NCBI RefSeq assembly: GCF_009754915.1
Contig: NZ_WPIK01000013.1
Span: 62,001-126,000, forward strand
Source of the DNA: Mucilaginibacter arboris
GTDB lineage: Bacteria > Bacteroidota > Bacteroidia > Sphingobacteriales > Sphingobacteriaceae
Length of the DNA: 64,000 bases
Direction of reading: 5' to 3'
The translations under genes and the position numbers were made by a program. Positions within the stretch are counted from its first letter, which is position 1. Every line of letters starts with the position of its first letter. Positions 17,815-25,531 of the stretch are shown piece after piece. The notes beneath the pieces are model-generated. The model made no database searches. It worked only from the letters and a program-made list of their open reading frames with translations, and was not told the origin of the DNA.

Positions 17815-17859
17815 CCGCAAATTTTACAACAGCATCGAACATAATAAAAACACAAGCTG

Positions 17860-17871
17860 ATGCTGTTTTTA
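17860..17871 (-). repeat. Interspersed 12-mer in the ychF leader
   Basis: ATGCTGTTTTTA followed by CAAGATAAAAATTA, inside the presumed 5' untranslated region of ychF. Confidence 0.75.
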
Positions 17872-17891
17872 CAAGATAAAAATTAACAAAT

Positions 17892-18989
17892 ATGGGATTA
17901 CAATGCGGGATTGTAGGTTTGCCTAACGTAGGAAAATCGACCTTGTTTAACTGCTTATCCAATGCAAAAGCACAGGCAGCCAACTTTCCTTTTTGCACAA
18001 TAGAGCCAAATGTAGGCGTAATTACTGTTCCGGACGAACGCCTGACTAAACTGGCTGAACTGGTAAATCCGCAACGTGTTGTACCTAATGTGATAGAAAT
18101 TGTTGACATAGCAGGATTAGTAAAAGGCGCCAGCAAAGGCGAAGGTTTAGGCAACCAGTTTTTGGGAAACATACGGGCAACCAATGCCATCATCCATGTT
18201 TTAAGATGTTTTGATGATGATAACGTTATCCATGTGGATGGTTCTGTTGATCCGATTCGGGATAAAGAAATTATCGATACAGAATTGCAGTTGAAAGATT
18301 TAGATTCTATCGACAAAAAACTGCAAAAAGTAGAACGCGCAGCCAAAACCGGCGATAAAGAAGCTAAAAAAACGTTTGAAGTTTTAACTGCTTACAAACA
18401 GCATTTGCTTTCCGGAAAGTCTGCACGTACTGCTCCTGTTGCAATAGAAGACCAGGAATTTGTGGAAGATTTGTTTTTGCTTACGCTTAAACCAGTAATG
18501 TACGTTTGCAATGTTGATGAAGCTTCCGTAAATACCGGAAATGCTTATGTAGAAAAAGTAAAAGCTGCCGTTGCTGATGAAAATGCGCAAGTGTTAATTA
18601 TTTCGGCACAAATAGAATCAGAAATTGCACAACTGGAAAGCTACGAAGAGCGACAGATGTTTCTGGAAGATTTGGGTTTAACCACTTCCGGCGTTAGTCA
18701 GCTAATTAAAGCAGCTTACAGTTTGTTAAACTTAGCTACTTATTTTACTGCGGGCATACAGGAAGTTAGGGCATGGACAATTACAAAAGGGTTTACCGCA
18801 CCACAGGCAGCAGGCGTAATCCATACAGACTTCGAAAAAGGTTTTATCCGCGCCGAAGTTATTAAGTATGATGATTTTGTAAAATTAGGTTCGGAAGCAG
18901 CTTGTAAAGAAGCCGGAAAACTCAGCGTAGAAGGTAAAACTTATATTGTACAGGACGGCGATATTATGCACTTTCGTTTTAATGTTTAA
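17892..18989 (+). CDS. ychF: Redox-regulated ATPase YchF (Obg-like)
   Basis: A 365-residue P-loop protein of normal length. G1 is GLPNVGKSTLFN (8-19), G3 DIAGLVKGASKGEGLGNQFL, and G4 is the ATP-type NVDE in place of NKxD, as in YchF/Ola1. A coiled-coil insertion (about 130-170) and the C-terminal TGS domain (about 280-365, AWTITKGFTAPQAAGVIHTDFEKGFIRAEV) follow. It binds ribosomes and acts in stress and redox responses. It is a single gene with its own promoter; a tRNA follows 67 bp downstream. Confidence 0.95.
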   Translation: MGLQCGIVGLPNVGKSTLFNCLSNAKAQAANFPFCTIEPNVGVITVPDERLTKLAELVNPQRVVPNVIEIVDIAGLVKGASKGEGLGNQFLGNIRATNAIIHVLRCFDDDNVIHVDGSVDPIRDKEIIDTELQLKDLDSIDKKLQKVERAAKTGDKEAKKTFEVLTAYKQHLLSGKSARTAPVAIEDQEFVEDLFLLTLKPVMYVCNVDEASVNTGNAYVEKVKAAVADENAQVLIISAQIESEIAQLESYEERQMFLEDLGLTTSGVSQLIKAAYSLLNLATYFTAGIQEVRAWTITKGFTAPQAAGVIHTDFEKGFIRAEVIKYDDFVKLGSEAACKEAGKLSVEGKTYIVQDGDIMHFRFNV

Positions 18990-19031
18990 GAACTTTGCCG
19001 CATCAGCAGGAACTTATATATTTGTGCCCCG

Positions 19032-19056
19032 ATGCTTCTTTTAGCAGCATAAAATT
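19032..19056 (-). repeat. Interspersed element directly before tRNA-Arg
   Basis: ATGCTTCTTTTA (19032-19043) then GCAGCATAAAATT, ending at the first base of the tRNA. It may have been placed in the tRNA promoter region, though the same word also occurs far from tRNAs. Confidence 0.78.
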
Positions 19057-19128
19057 GCACTCGTAGTTCAATGGATAGAATGTGAGATTCCGGTTCTCAT
19101 GATATAGGTTCGATTCCTATCGAGTGCA
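19057..19128 (+). tRNA. tRNA-Arg (anticodon CCG)
   Basis: The four-arm fold is complete. The acceptor GCACTCG pairs with CGAGTGC, the D stem GTTC with GAAT, the anticodon stem TGAGA with TCTCA around loop TTCCGGT, and the T stem ATAGG with CCTAT around TTCGATT. The anticodon CCG reads the Arg codon CGG. CCA is not encoded: CA and T follow the discriminator A. Confidence 0.93.
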
Positions 19129-19138
19129 CATCTTCAAA

Positions 19139-19166
19139 AACCCTTATAATTAAATTTATAAGGGTT
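19139..19166 (+). terminator. Terminator after tRNA-Arg
   Basis: AACCCTTATAA (19139-19149) pairs with TTATAAGGGTT (19156-19166) around TTAAAT, followed by GGTTTTATAATC. Confidence 0.8.
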
Positions 19167-19200
19167 GGTTTTATAATCAAACTTGTAAAAAAAGCCTGGT

Positions 19201-19212
19201 AAAAGAAGCATA
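19201..19212 (+). repeat. Interspersed 12-mer
   Basis: TAAAAGAAGCAT with CCTGG before it, between the tRNA terminator and a small hypothetical gene. Confidence 0.8.
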
Positions 19213-19237
19213 GAAATACTTCTGAAACCAAAAGTAA

Positions 19238-19429
19238 TTACATGATAAACCTATAGCCTGTTTGCAGGTTTAAAGCTTCATCTTTGTTAATAAAATAAAT
19301 GATGCCTGCAGTTTTACAATCATCCTTATTAATAAATTCGATTGAAGTACCCCAAAAAGTAAAACCAAGAATATTGGTGCTGATGACGTTAAAAACGTTT
19401 AAAACCGTGCAGTATTGATCTGGATTCAT
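19238..19429 (-). CDS. Possible small hypothetical protein
   Basis: A 63-residue frame beginning MNPDQYCTVLNVFNVISTN and ending in DEALNLQTGYRFIM. It has no signal peptide, no clear membrane span and no domain I know. In its favour: a start codon after an AT-rich leader, ordinary codon choice and no competing gene. Against: no promoter box, and it sits in a repeat-flanked gap. It could be chance. The rest of the gap from 19130 to 19607 holds only a terminator and two 12-mers. Confidence 0.35.
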   Translation of the reverse strand: MNPDQYCTVLNVFNVISTNILGFTFWGTSIEFINKDDCKTAGIIYFINKDEALNLQTGYRFIM

Positions 19430-19570
19430 ATTTTTTGGCTTAATATTTCAGATAATACTTCTTTGTACGGGCTTTTTTTCAACAGGTTAAAAATTTTTAT
19501 CTTTTAAAGTTCGATTTGAGCTACAGCGATAAGATTAGTGATAGTTGAACAAATACTAAAAAAGAGGGCA

Positions 19571-19582
19571 TAAAAGAAGCAT
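19571..19582 (+). repeat. Interspersed 12-mer after dinB
   Basis: TAAAAGAAGCAT, 25 bp past the end of dinB; GGGCA before it. Confidence 0.8.
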
Positions 19583-19607
19583 CGAAATAATAGCTATTCT
19601 TTTTGAA

Positions 19608-20771
19608 CTACAGCTTGTTCAGGCCGCTTGCGCGAAGTACAGATTTTTCCCCAAAACGATTACGGATCTTATCCATTGCTTCGTACAATTTCATATTTTC
19701 CGTTTTTTCGGAAAACAAATCCATCTGATATTCTCCCTGAAGCAGATGGCTTAATTTCACGCCGATTAAACGTACTTGCAAATTAGGGTTGTACGACTTA
19801 CGGAAAAGTTCTTTTACGGTTGTTAAAATAACATGGTCGGCAGCGGTATAGCTGATAATAGTTTGTTTGGTTTCGGTAGAAAAATCAGCATAACGAATTT
19901 TTACCGTAACGCAACCACTTAATTTTTTTTGCTGCCGAAGTTGAAAGGCGATTTTCTCTGTCATCCGCACCAGTTCGCTTTGCAAAAATTCTACATTTAA
20001 AGTATCACTTTCAAAAGTATTTTCTGTACTGATGCTTTTACGTTCAGAATAAGGTACAACCGGCGAATCATCAATTCCGTTTGCCCGTCGGATTAAATCA
20101 AAACCACCTTTTCCAAACCTTAATTCCATTAAAGCCGGGTTTGCTTCGCTTAATTCTTTTAAAGTGAAAATACCCATTTTCCTGATTGAAACTGCTGTTT
20201 TTTCTCCAATTCCAGGCATTCGCTCAATTTTTAAAGGAGCCAGAAATTGCCTTTCTTCACCATGTTTTACTTCGATTTGTCCATCAGGTTTTACTTCGTT
20301 GGTTGCTATTTTGGAAATGAGTTTGTTGGATGCTAGCGCGTAAGAAATAGGCAAACCGGTTTCTTTTACCACGGTTTGCTTCAATTCTTTCGTAAACTGG
20401 CTGCAACCAAAAAAACGGTCCATACCAGTTAAATCCATATAAAATTCATCAATGCTGGCTTTTTCGAGAACAGGGACACGTTCCCGAATAATTGAAGTAA
20501 CTAAGCGGGAATAATGGCTATAACTTTCAAAATCGCCACGAACACCAATTGCTTGCGGACAAAGTTTTCGGGCTTGTTTAATGGGCATAGCACTATGTAC
20601 GCCAAAAACCCGGGTTTCGTAACTGCATGCAGCAACAACACCGCGATCTGTAGAGCCGCCAACAATAACCGGTTTACCAATTAGCGAACTATCCTTCAAC
20701 CGTTCTACGCTAACGAAAAACGAATCCAGATCAAAGTGCGCAATAAATCGTGGGTTTGGTAGCTCAGCCAT
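19608..20771 (-). CDS. dinB: DNA polymerase IV
   Basis: A 387-residue Y-family polymerase for translesion synthesis. Catalytic carboxylates lie in FDLDSFFVSVE (about 14-24) and ASIDEFYMDLTG. The YETRVFGVHSAMP palm-finger segment, the helix-hairpin-helix MPGIGEKTAVSIRKMGI and the little-finger domain (about 230-350) follow. It has no C-terminal clamp motif that I can name; LLQGEYQMDLF near the end resembles a beta-clamp-binding QxxLF motif (QMDLF). It follows the epimerase gene on the same strand with a 42-bp gap and is probably not part of the mannan pathway. Confidence 0.92.
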   Translation of the reverse strand: MAELPNPRFIAHFDLDSFFVSVERLKDSSLIGKPVIVGGSTDRGVVAACSYETRVFGVHSAMPIKQARKLCPQAIGVRGDFESYSHYSRLVTSIIRERVPVLEKASIDEFYMDLTGMDRFFGCSQFTKELKQTVVKETGLPISYALASNKLISKIATNEVKPDGQIEVKHGEERQFLAPLKIERMPGIGEKTAVSIRKMGIFTLKELSEANPALMELRFGKGGFDLIRRANGIDDSPVVPYSERKSISTENTFESDTLNVEFLQSELVRMTEKIAFQLRQQKKLSGCVTVKIRYADFSTETKQTIISYTAADHVILTTVKELFRKSYNPNLQVRLIGVKLSHLLQGEYQMDLFSEKTENMKLYEAMDKIRNRFGEKSVLRASGLNKL

Positions 20772-20813
20772 ATCAGTTTAAGATACAGCTAAATTACTAA
20801 ATCCTTTAGTGTA

Positions 20814-21998
20814 TCAGGAAGCTTTTTTTAAGCGATGGATAACTTCTATCATCGAGCGCGAGTTATGGTAAGGGCATTTCCAAACACCCACTTTATCTTC
20901 TCCCGGCATCAATGTGTAATCATCTTTCAATCCCCAGACCCATTCTCCTTTTTGACTATCGATGATATGAAAATGAGTAAAGTTCCAAACCTTTTCAAAC
21001 TGATCAAAAAACTGCTGTTCGCCGGTTAACTGCCAGGCATTTAAAAAGCCAACCATTGCTTCTGCCTGCACCCACCAGTGCCGGTCTTTAATTAAATGGT
21101 CATGCTCCGGCTCGTATTCATAATACATCGAACCATCCGGGTCTAAACCGCTTGCTGCTGCGCGCGCCATCGCTACAGATACTTCTTTTACCTGCATAAT
21201 TATTGCTTCGTCTTCGAGCACTTCAGCAGCTTCCAACAACAACCAGGAACCTTCAATATCATGTCCGTAAGAAATAATCTCCGATTTTGGCTGCCAGTTT
21301 TCATCCAAAAATAAGATTAAACGATTGGCTTTTGGATCGATAATATGTTTCAGAAAATCATTGATTAAACCACAGATTTGCTTCTCCAGAAACTCATCTT
21401 TCCAAATACGGTACAAATTGGTATATGCTTCCAAAACATGCAAATGCGTGTTCATGGTTTTTTTCTCGTTGGCATCTTTCGCACTTAAACGCAAATCGGG
21501 CAATTCTTTCCAATCTTGCGCAAAAGCTTCCAGGTAACCGCCTTTCTCCTGGTCAAAGCTGTGCTTTTCTATATCAGCAAATAACTGTTTGGCTAATGCC
21601 AATGCACTTTCATCTTTACAGGCTTTGTAATATTCTGCCAAGCCATAAATGGTGAACGATAGCGCATAAATCTGCTTTTTAGTATCCAGCGGGTTTCCTT
21701 CAAAATCTACCGTCCAATAAACGCCTCCGTAATTCTTATCAACAAAGTAATTGCGGATATAATCATAACTTCTTTTGGCGAGGTTTAAATAAACCGGTTT
21801 TGAATTTTGATTATAAGCGGCCGAAAAACTCCATAAAATACGCGCATTTAACACCGAACCTTTTGGCGCTTCCGGCTCTACTTTGTTTTCGTGGTTTATT
21901 TTACCGTAAAAGCCGCCGTTCTGATCATCCGGTGTATAAGTAATCCAGTAATTTAAAATACTATCAAGTTCTCTTTGGAAAGCAGTAATATCGTACAT
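20814..21998 (-). CDS. Cellobiose/mannobiose 2-epimerase (AGE family)
   Basis: A 394-residue (alpha/alpha)6-barrel enzyme of the N-acylglucosamine 2-epimerase family. Seen: NGGFYGKINHENKV, GHDIEGSWLLLEAAEVL, WWVQAEAMVGFLNA and WKCPYHNSRSMIEVIHRL, which carry the His and Arg/Glu residues of cellobiose 2-epimerases. In mannan users the enzyme turns beta-1,4-mannobiose into mannosylglucose, the substrate of GH130, which is present at 24324. No signal peptide, so cytoplasmic. It starts 7 bp after the GH26 stop, so both are in one operon under the 23179 promoter. Confidence 0.88.
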   Translation of the reverse strand: MYDITAFQRELDSILNYWITYTPDDQNGGFYGKINHENKVEPEAPKGSVLNARILWSFSAAYNQNSKPVYLNLAKRSYDYIRNYFVDKNYGGVYWTVDFEGNPLDTKKQIYALSFTIYGLAEYYKACKDESALALAKQLFADIEKHSFDQEKGGYLEAFAQDWKELPDLRLSAKDANEKKTMNTHLHVLEAYTNLYRIWKDEFLEKQICGLINDFLKHIIDPKANRLILFLDENWQPKSEIISYGHDIEGSWLLLEAAEVLEDEAIIMQVKEVSVAMARAAASGLDPDGSMYYEYEPEHDHLIKDRHWWVQAEAMVGFLNAWQLTGEQQFFDQFEKVWNFTHFHIIDSQKGEWVWGLKDDYTLMPGEDKVGVWKCPYHNSRSMIEVIHRLKKAS

Positions 21999-22005
21999 CC
22001 GTTTA

Positions 22006-23130
22006 TTACAAATTTTTGGTGTAGATGGAAGGCTTCAGTTTATTTTGAAAGATCATTTTCGGATCAGCATAAAACTTCTTAAAGTCGGCCTCACTTGTCT
22101 GGCCAGGATAAGGTGCAAAATAATGTTCTTCTTTCCAATTCCTCCAGGTAAGTACGTAAGATGTTTTAAATTGAGAGATAACTGGAAGTAATACATTTGT
22201 CCACCATTGCGGGTCAGGAATACTCTGATAGCCAGCTTCTGTTAATGCCGGAAGTTTATGATGTTCCTGTGCTACTTTTTCTAAAATTTGATAACGGTTG
22301 TCCAGGTCCTGTTTAAATTTCGCTGCATCTTTGGCCATGTAAGCATCAAAGCCAATAATATCAACATAACCGTCTCCGGGATAACGCTCCATATAATCAT
22401 TTTCAGTTGCATAATCAGCAGCAGAATAAGCTATTATCAAATTATGCAAGCGTTTTGTTTCACGTAGGTAATTAATTGTAAAACGCCATAAAGCAATATA
22501 TTCTTCAGGTGTACATTCTTTTTTTCCCCACCAAAACCAGCTGCCTGTATGTTCGTGCAGCGGACGGAATATTACCGGGATCATCTCCCCTTTCGGCCCT
22601 TTTAACTGATTTACAAAAACGGCAAACTTATCTAAGTATTTTACAAAAGCATCATGATGATCTCCGCCAGGAATAATTTGTTTAACAGTTGCAGTTGGCG
22701 TGCTCCAGGCAGTTGCGCCAGTAACCGGATCGTTAAAATGCCAGCTGAATTCATTGATCCCGCCGCGGCTATATACTTCTTTTACGTATGAAATTATGTT
22801 CTTAAAAGGCACGCCGTCCAGGTTTTTCGCACTGTCTAATTCCAGATGGCCTAATTCCCAGCCATATAACCCGGGATAAGAACCGGTAACACTTTTAATA
22901 TCAGAGCGGCCTTTTTCGTAAGCCCAGCCTACACCGTAAGCCAAATCATCCTGATGGCCAAAAATTACATTTGTTTGCGCCAGCTTTTGCATGTTGCTGT
23001 ACAAAATACGCGTTTCTTTGGTAGCATTTTTATCTGCTGGTAAAACATTCTGGGCAAATAGATTAACGGCAGTGCCTGTCATTCCTAAAAACAATAAGCC
23101 TGTGGCTATCACTTTCCATAATTTATTCAT
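22006..23130 (-). CDS. GH26 beta-mannanase
   Basis: A 374-residue secreted enzyme. The signal peptide is MNKLWKVIATGLLFLGMTGT... ending near LFAQ (about 27). The catalytic acid/base Glu is in RPLHEHTGSWFWWG (about 193) and the nucleophile Glu in ALTEAGYQ (about 296), the two hallmark strands of GH26. It should cut beta-1,4-mannan or release mannobiose. ATG 23130 is chosen: the longer frame to 23181 would start at the promoter. It leads the GH26-epimerase operon, divergent from the AraC regulator gene. Confidence 0.9.
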   Translation of the reverse strand: MNKLWKVIATGLLFLGMTGTAVNLFAQNVLPADKNATKETRILYSNMQKLAQTNVIFGHQDDLAYGVGWAYEKGRSDIKSVTGSYPGLYGWELGHLELDSAKNLDGVPFKNIISYVKEVYSRGGINEFSWHFNDPVTGATAWSTPTATVKQIIPGGDHHDAFVKYLDKFAVFVNQLKGPKGEMIPVIFRPLHEHTGSWFWWGKKECTPEEYIALWRFTINYLRETKRLHNLIIAYSAADYATENDYMERYPGDGYVDIIGFDAYMAKDAAKFKQDLDNRYQILEKVAQEHHKLPALTEAGYQSIPDPQWWTNVLLPVISQFKTSYVLTWRNWKEEHYFAPYPGQTSEADFKKFYADPKMIFQNKLKPSIYTKNL

Positions 23131-23178
23131 AAATTTTAATAAGCTGTATTTGTTGTAAAACCAGGTTTTTATATCCTT

Positions 23179-23186
23179 CAAAATTA
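23179..23186 (-). promoter_or_regulatory. -7 box of the GH26-epimerase operon
   Basis: CAAAATTA on plus is TAATTTTG on minus, an exact TAnnTTTG, 49 bp before the ATG at 23130. Confidence 0.6.
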
Positions 23187-23215
23187 TTATTATACCGCTT
23201 TTTTTAATAATGCTT

Positions 23216-23228
23216 TTTTAACAATTTT
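23216..23228. promoter_or_regulatory. Shared mannan-locus box (TTTTAACA)
   Basis: TTTTAACAATTTT starts 30 bp upstream of the -7 box and 86 bp upstream of the GH26 start. Boxes at 28773 and 41919 have the same spacing. A second, weaker pair of TTTTAACC words lies at 23293 and 23305 nearer the AraC gene. Confidence 0.55.
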
Positions 23229-23356
23229 TATGCGGATAAAGTATTTTTTTTACAACTTTATTAATAATATTTACGTTTATTACTTAATACTATTTTAACC
23301 TTTTTTTTAACCATTTTTATAGCAAATAAATTTATAAATCTTTTTAAAGATAATTT

Positions 23357-24232
23357 ATGCATACAAATGTTATAAGGGAAATAACACCATTAACGCAAAG
23401 TGATTGCTTCACTTTATTTTCGAGGGTGAAGAAGAAGTTTGACTTCCCGCTTCATTATCACGAAGAGTATGAACTAAATTTAATATTGAACGCCAAAGGT
23501 GCAAAACGCATTGTTGGCGATCATATTGATCAGATTGATGACCTGGAACTGGTTTTTATCGGTCCAAACCAATATCATGCATGGTTTACACATCATTGCG
23601 AAAGTGAAGAAATTACAGAAGTAACTATCCAGTTTCACAAAGATCTATTTGACGATAAATTACTGAAAAAGAACCAGCTAAGCTTTATCCGTAATATGCT
23701 GGAACGTTCTCAGCGCGGCATTTCCTTTTCTAAAAGTACCATTCAACGCCTAAAGCCGCGTATATTGGGTTTGAGCCAGAAAAGTGGCTTTGATTCGGTA
23801 TTAGAACTTTTATCAATTTTGCATGATCTCTCCATTTCAAGAAATATGCAAACTTTATCTGATGCTGCATTTAACAACGAACAATCGCACTATAACAGCC
23901 GCAGGATAGAAAAGGCGTTTGAATACATGAATGCAAATTTTAACCGGGAAATAAGTTTGGCTGAAGTTGCCAAAATTGCCAATATGCCCGAAGCTTCTTT
24001 TAGCAGGTTTATTAAAAAACGTACCGGTATTACTTTTATTGATAGTTTGAACGAGATCCGATTGGGGCACGCTTCGCGGATGTTGATCGACACGACACAA
24101 ACCATTGCAGAAATTGCTTATAAATGCGGCTTTAATAACATCTCTCATTTTAACCGGATTTTTAAGAAGAAGAAAGTTTGCACACCAAAAGAATTCAGGG
24201 AAAATTATTCTGGCAGCCGGATTTTTGTTTGA
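23357..24232 (+). CDS. AraC-family regulator
   Basis: A 291-residue protein with an N-terminal cupin-like sensing half (about 1-170; FPLHYHEEYELNLIL, FIGPNQYHAWF) and a C-terminal AraC DNA-binding domain (about 190-288) with both HTHs: ISLAEVAKIANMPEASFSRFIKKRTG and QTIAEIAYKCGFNNISHFNRIFKKKKVCTPKEFR. It is divergent from the GH26 operon and lies inside the mannan locus, so it probably senses a mannan breakdown sugar and activates the locus. It has no membrane domain, unlike the hybrid two-component systems of many Bacteroides loci. Confidence 0.9.
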   Translation: MHTNVIREITPLTQSDCFTLFSRVKKKFDFPLHYHEEYELNLILNAKGAKRIVGDHIDQIDDLELVFIGPNQYHAWFTHHCESEEITEVTIQFHKDLFDDKLLKKNQLSFIRNMLERSQRGISFSKSTIQRLKPRILGLSQKSGFDSVLELLSILHDLSISRNMQTLSDAAFNNEQSHYNSRRIEKAFEYMNANFNREISLAEVAKIANMPEASFSRFIKKRTGITFIDSLNEIRLGHASRMLIDTTQTIAEIAYKCGFNNISHFNRIFKKKKVCTPKEFRENYSGSRIFV

Positions 24233-24244
24233 GGTTTTTATGGC

Positions 24245-24328
24245 GATAAAAGAAGCATCCGCAATAAAAAATTAAAAGAGCTTCTTCCGAAAATTAATTT
24301 TTTAGAAGAAGCCCATGCTGTTTTTATC
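24245..24328. terminator. Long hairpin between AraC and GH130 genes, built from two 12-mers
   Basis: GATAAAAGAAGCAT (24245-24258) faces ATGCTGTTTTTATC (24315-24328), pairing with a few mismatches. Inside, GCTTCTTC (24280-24287) pairs with GAAGAAGC (24305-24312), followed by an AT stem. The two genes converge here. The GH130 stop codon (TAA, 24326-24324) is the first three bases of its 12-mer, TAAAAACAGCAT. Confidence 0.75.
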
Positions 24329-25505
24329 GTATAAATTTTTGGTTTTGCTGCACTTGTTTATAAATTGATTTTACAGTTGCAGCAGAGGTAAAGCCATCTT
24401 CCGGAGTGTTGATCACATAATCCACCAATTGGTCAATTGTGCTTGTTGCCACATGCATTCGCGTATCAGAAGAAGCGTAATAAATAAAGACTTTGCCATC
24501 TTCATCAGCAATCCAACCATTGCTGAAAACTACGTTTGATACATCTCCAATACGTTCCTCACCTTCAGGCGCTATAAAATAACCGTTTGGTTTGTGGGTA
24601 ACTTTAGTCAGGTCTTGTAAATCCGTCATAAACATATACAAAACATAACGCAAGCCAGCAGCAGTATTACGCACACCGTGTGCTAAATGCAACCAGCCTT
24701 TTTCTGTTTTGATTGGTGCAGGGCCTAATCCGTTTTTAGCCTCGTAAACCGTGTGATACACTTTTTTATCAACCACAATTTCCTCAGCTACAATTGCCGG
24801 GTTCATGGAATCTGATATGCCGTAACCAATTCCGCCACCGCTTCCGGCTTCAATAAAACTATCTTGCGGACGAGTGTAAAAAGCGTATTTTCCATCCACA
24901 AATTCTGGGTGCAAAACCACGTTTCGCTGCTGAGGAGAAGGTGTTTTAAGATCCGGCAAACGTTCCCATGTTTTTAGATCATGTGTACGGGCAATACCGC
25001 ATTGTGCAACAGCCGAAGATTGATCTCCAGGCTTAGCAGCAGGATCGCGGCGTTCGGTGCAAAATAAACCGTAAATCCAGCCGTCTTCATGCTGTACCAA
25101 ACGCATATCATAAATATTGGTATCAATAGGGTTTGCCCCTTGCGGCATTTCTATCGGATAATCCCAGAAACGGAACTGATCAATGCCATTAGGGCTTTCT
25201 GCGATAGCAAAAAATGATTTACGGTCTGCACCTTCTACCCGAACTGCTAAAACATATTTACCTTCAAACTTAATGGCACCAGCGTTAAAAGCGGCATTAA
25301 TACCAATTCTTTCCATCAGGAAAGGATTAGTCTCCGGATTCAGGTCGTACTTCCAGAAATACGGAACGTGCGCAGCGGTTAAAACAGGATATACATATCG
25401 ACTGAAAATTCCATTTCCAACTTCGGCCTCTTTATTTTTTTGATCTATTAATTGCTCGTAATTGCTTTTAATGGCAGTTAATCTTGCATCAAAGTCTGTT
25501 GTCAT
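24324..25505 (-). CDS. GH130 mannosylglucose phosphorylase
   Basis: A 393-residue five-bladed beta-propeller enzyme without signal peptide. The segments NAAFNAGAIKFEGKYVLAVRVEGADRKSFFAIAES and TNIYDMRLVQHEDGWIYGLFCTER are those of GH130 subfamily 1, 4-O-beta-D-mannosyl-D-glucose phosphorylases. They split mannosylglucose with phosphate into mannose-1-phosphate and glucose. It is the natural partner of the 2-epimerase at 20814. It is the last gene of the operon led by GH5_7, 26 bp after the symporter gene. Confidence 0.9.
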   Translation of the reverse strand: MTTDFDARLTAIKSNYEQLIDQKNKEAEVGNGIFSRYVYPVLTAAHVPYFWKYDLNPETNPFLMERIGINAAFNAGAIKFEGKYVLAVRVEGADRKSFFAIAESPNGIDQFRFWDYPIEMPQGANPIDTNIYDMRLVQHEDGWIYGLFCTERRDPAAKPGDQSSAVAQCGIARTHDLKTWERLPDLKTPSPQQRNVVLHPEFVDGKYAFYTRPQDSFIEAGSGGGIGYGISDSMNPAIVAEEIVVDKKVYHTVYEAKNGLGPAPIKTEKGWLHLAHGVRNTAAGLRYVLYMFMTDLQDLTKVTHKPNGYFIAPEGEERIGDVSNVVFSNGWIADEDGKVFIYYASSDTRMHVATSTIDQLVDYVINTPEDGFTSAATVKSIYKQVQQNQKFIR

Positions 25506-25531
25506 TTAAATTGTATTATTATCTGTATTTT

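Noticed and set aside
19032-19212. The 12-mers beside tRNA-Arg as integration attachment sites
   Set aside because: The same word occurs throughout the window far from tRNAs. There is no integrase, no duplicated tRNA end and no island between the copies.
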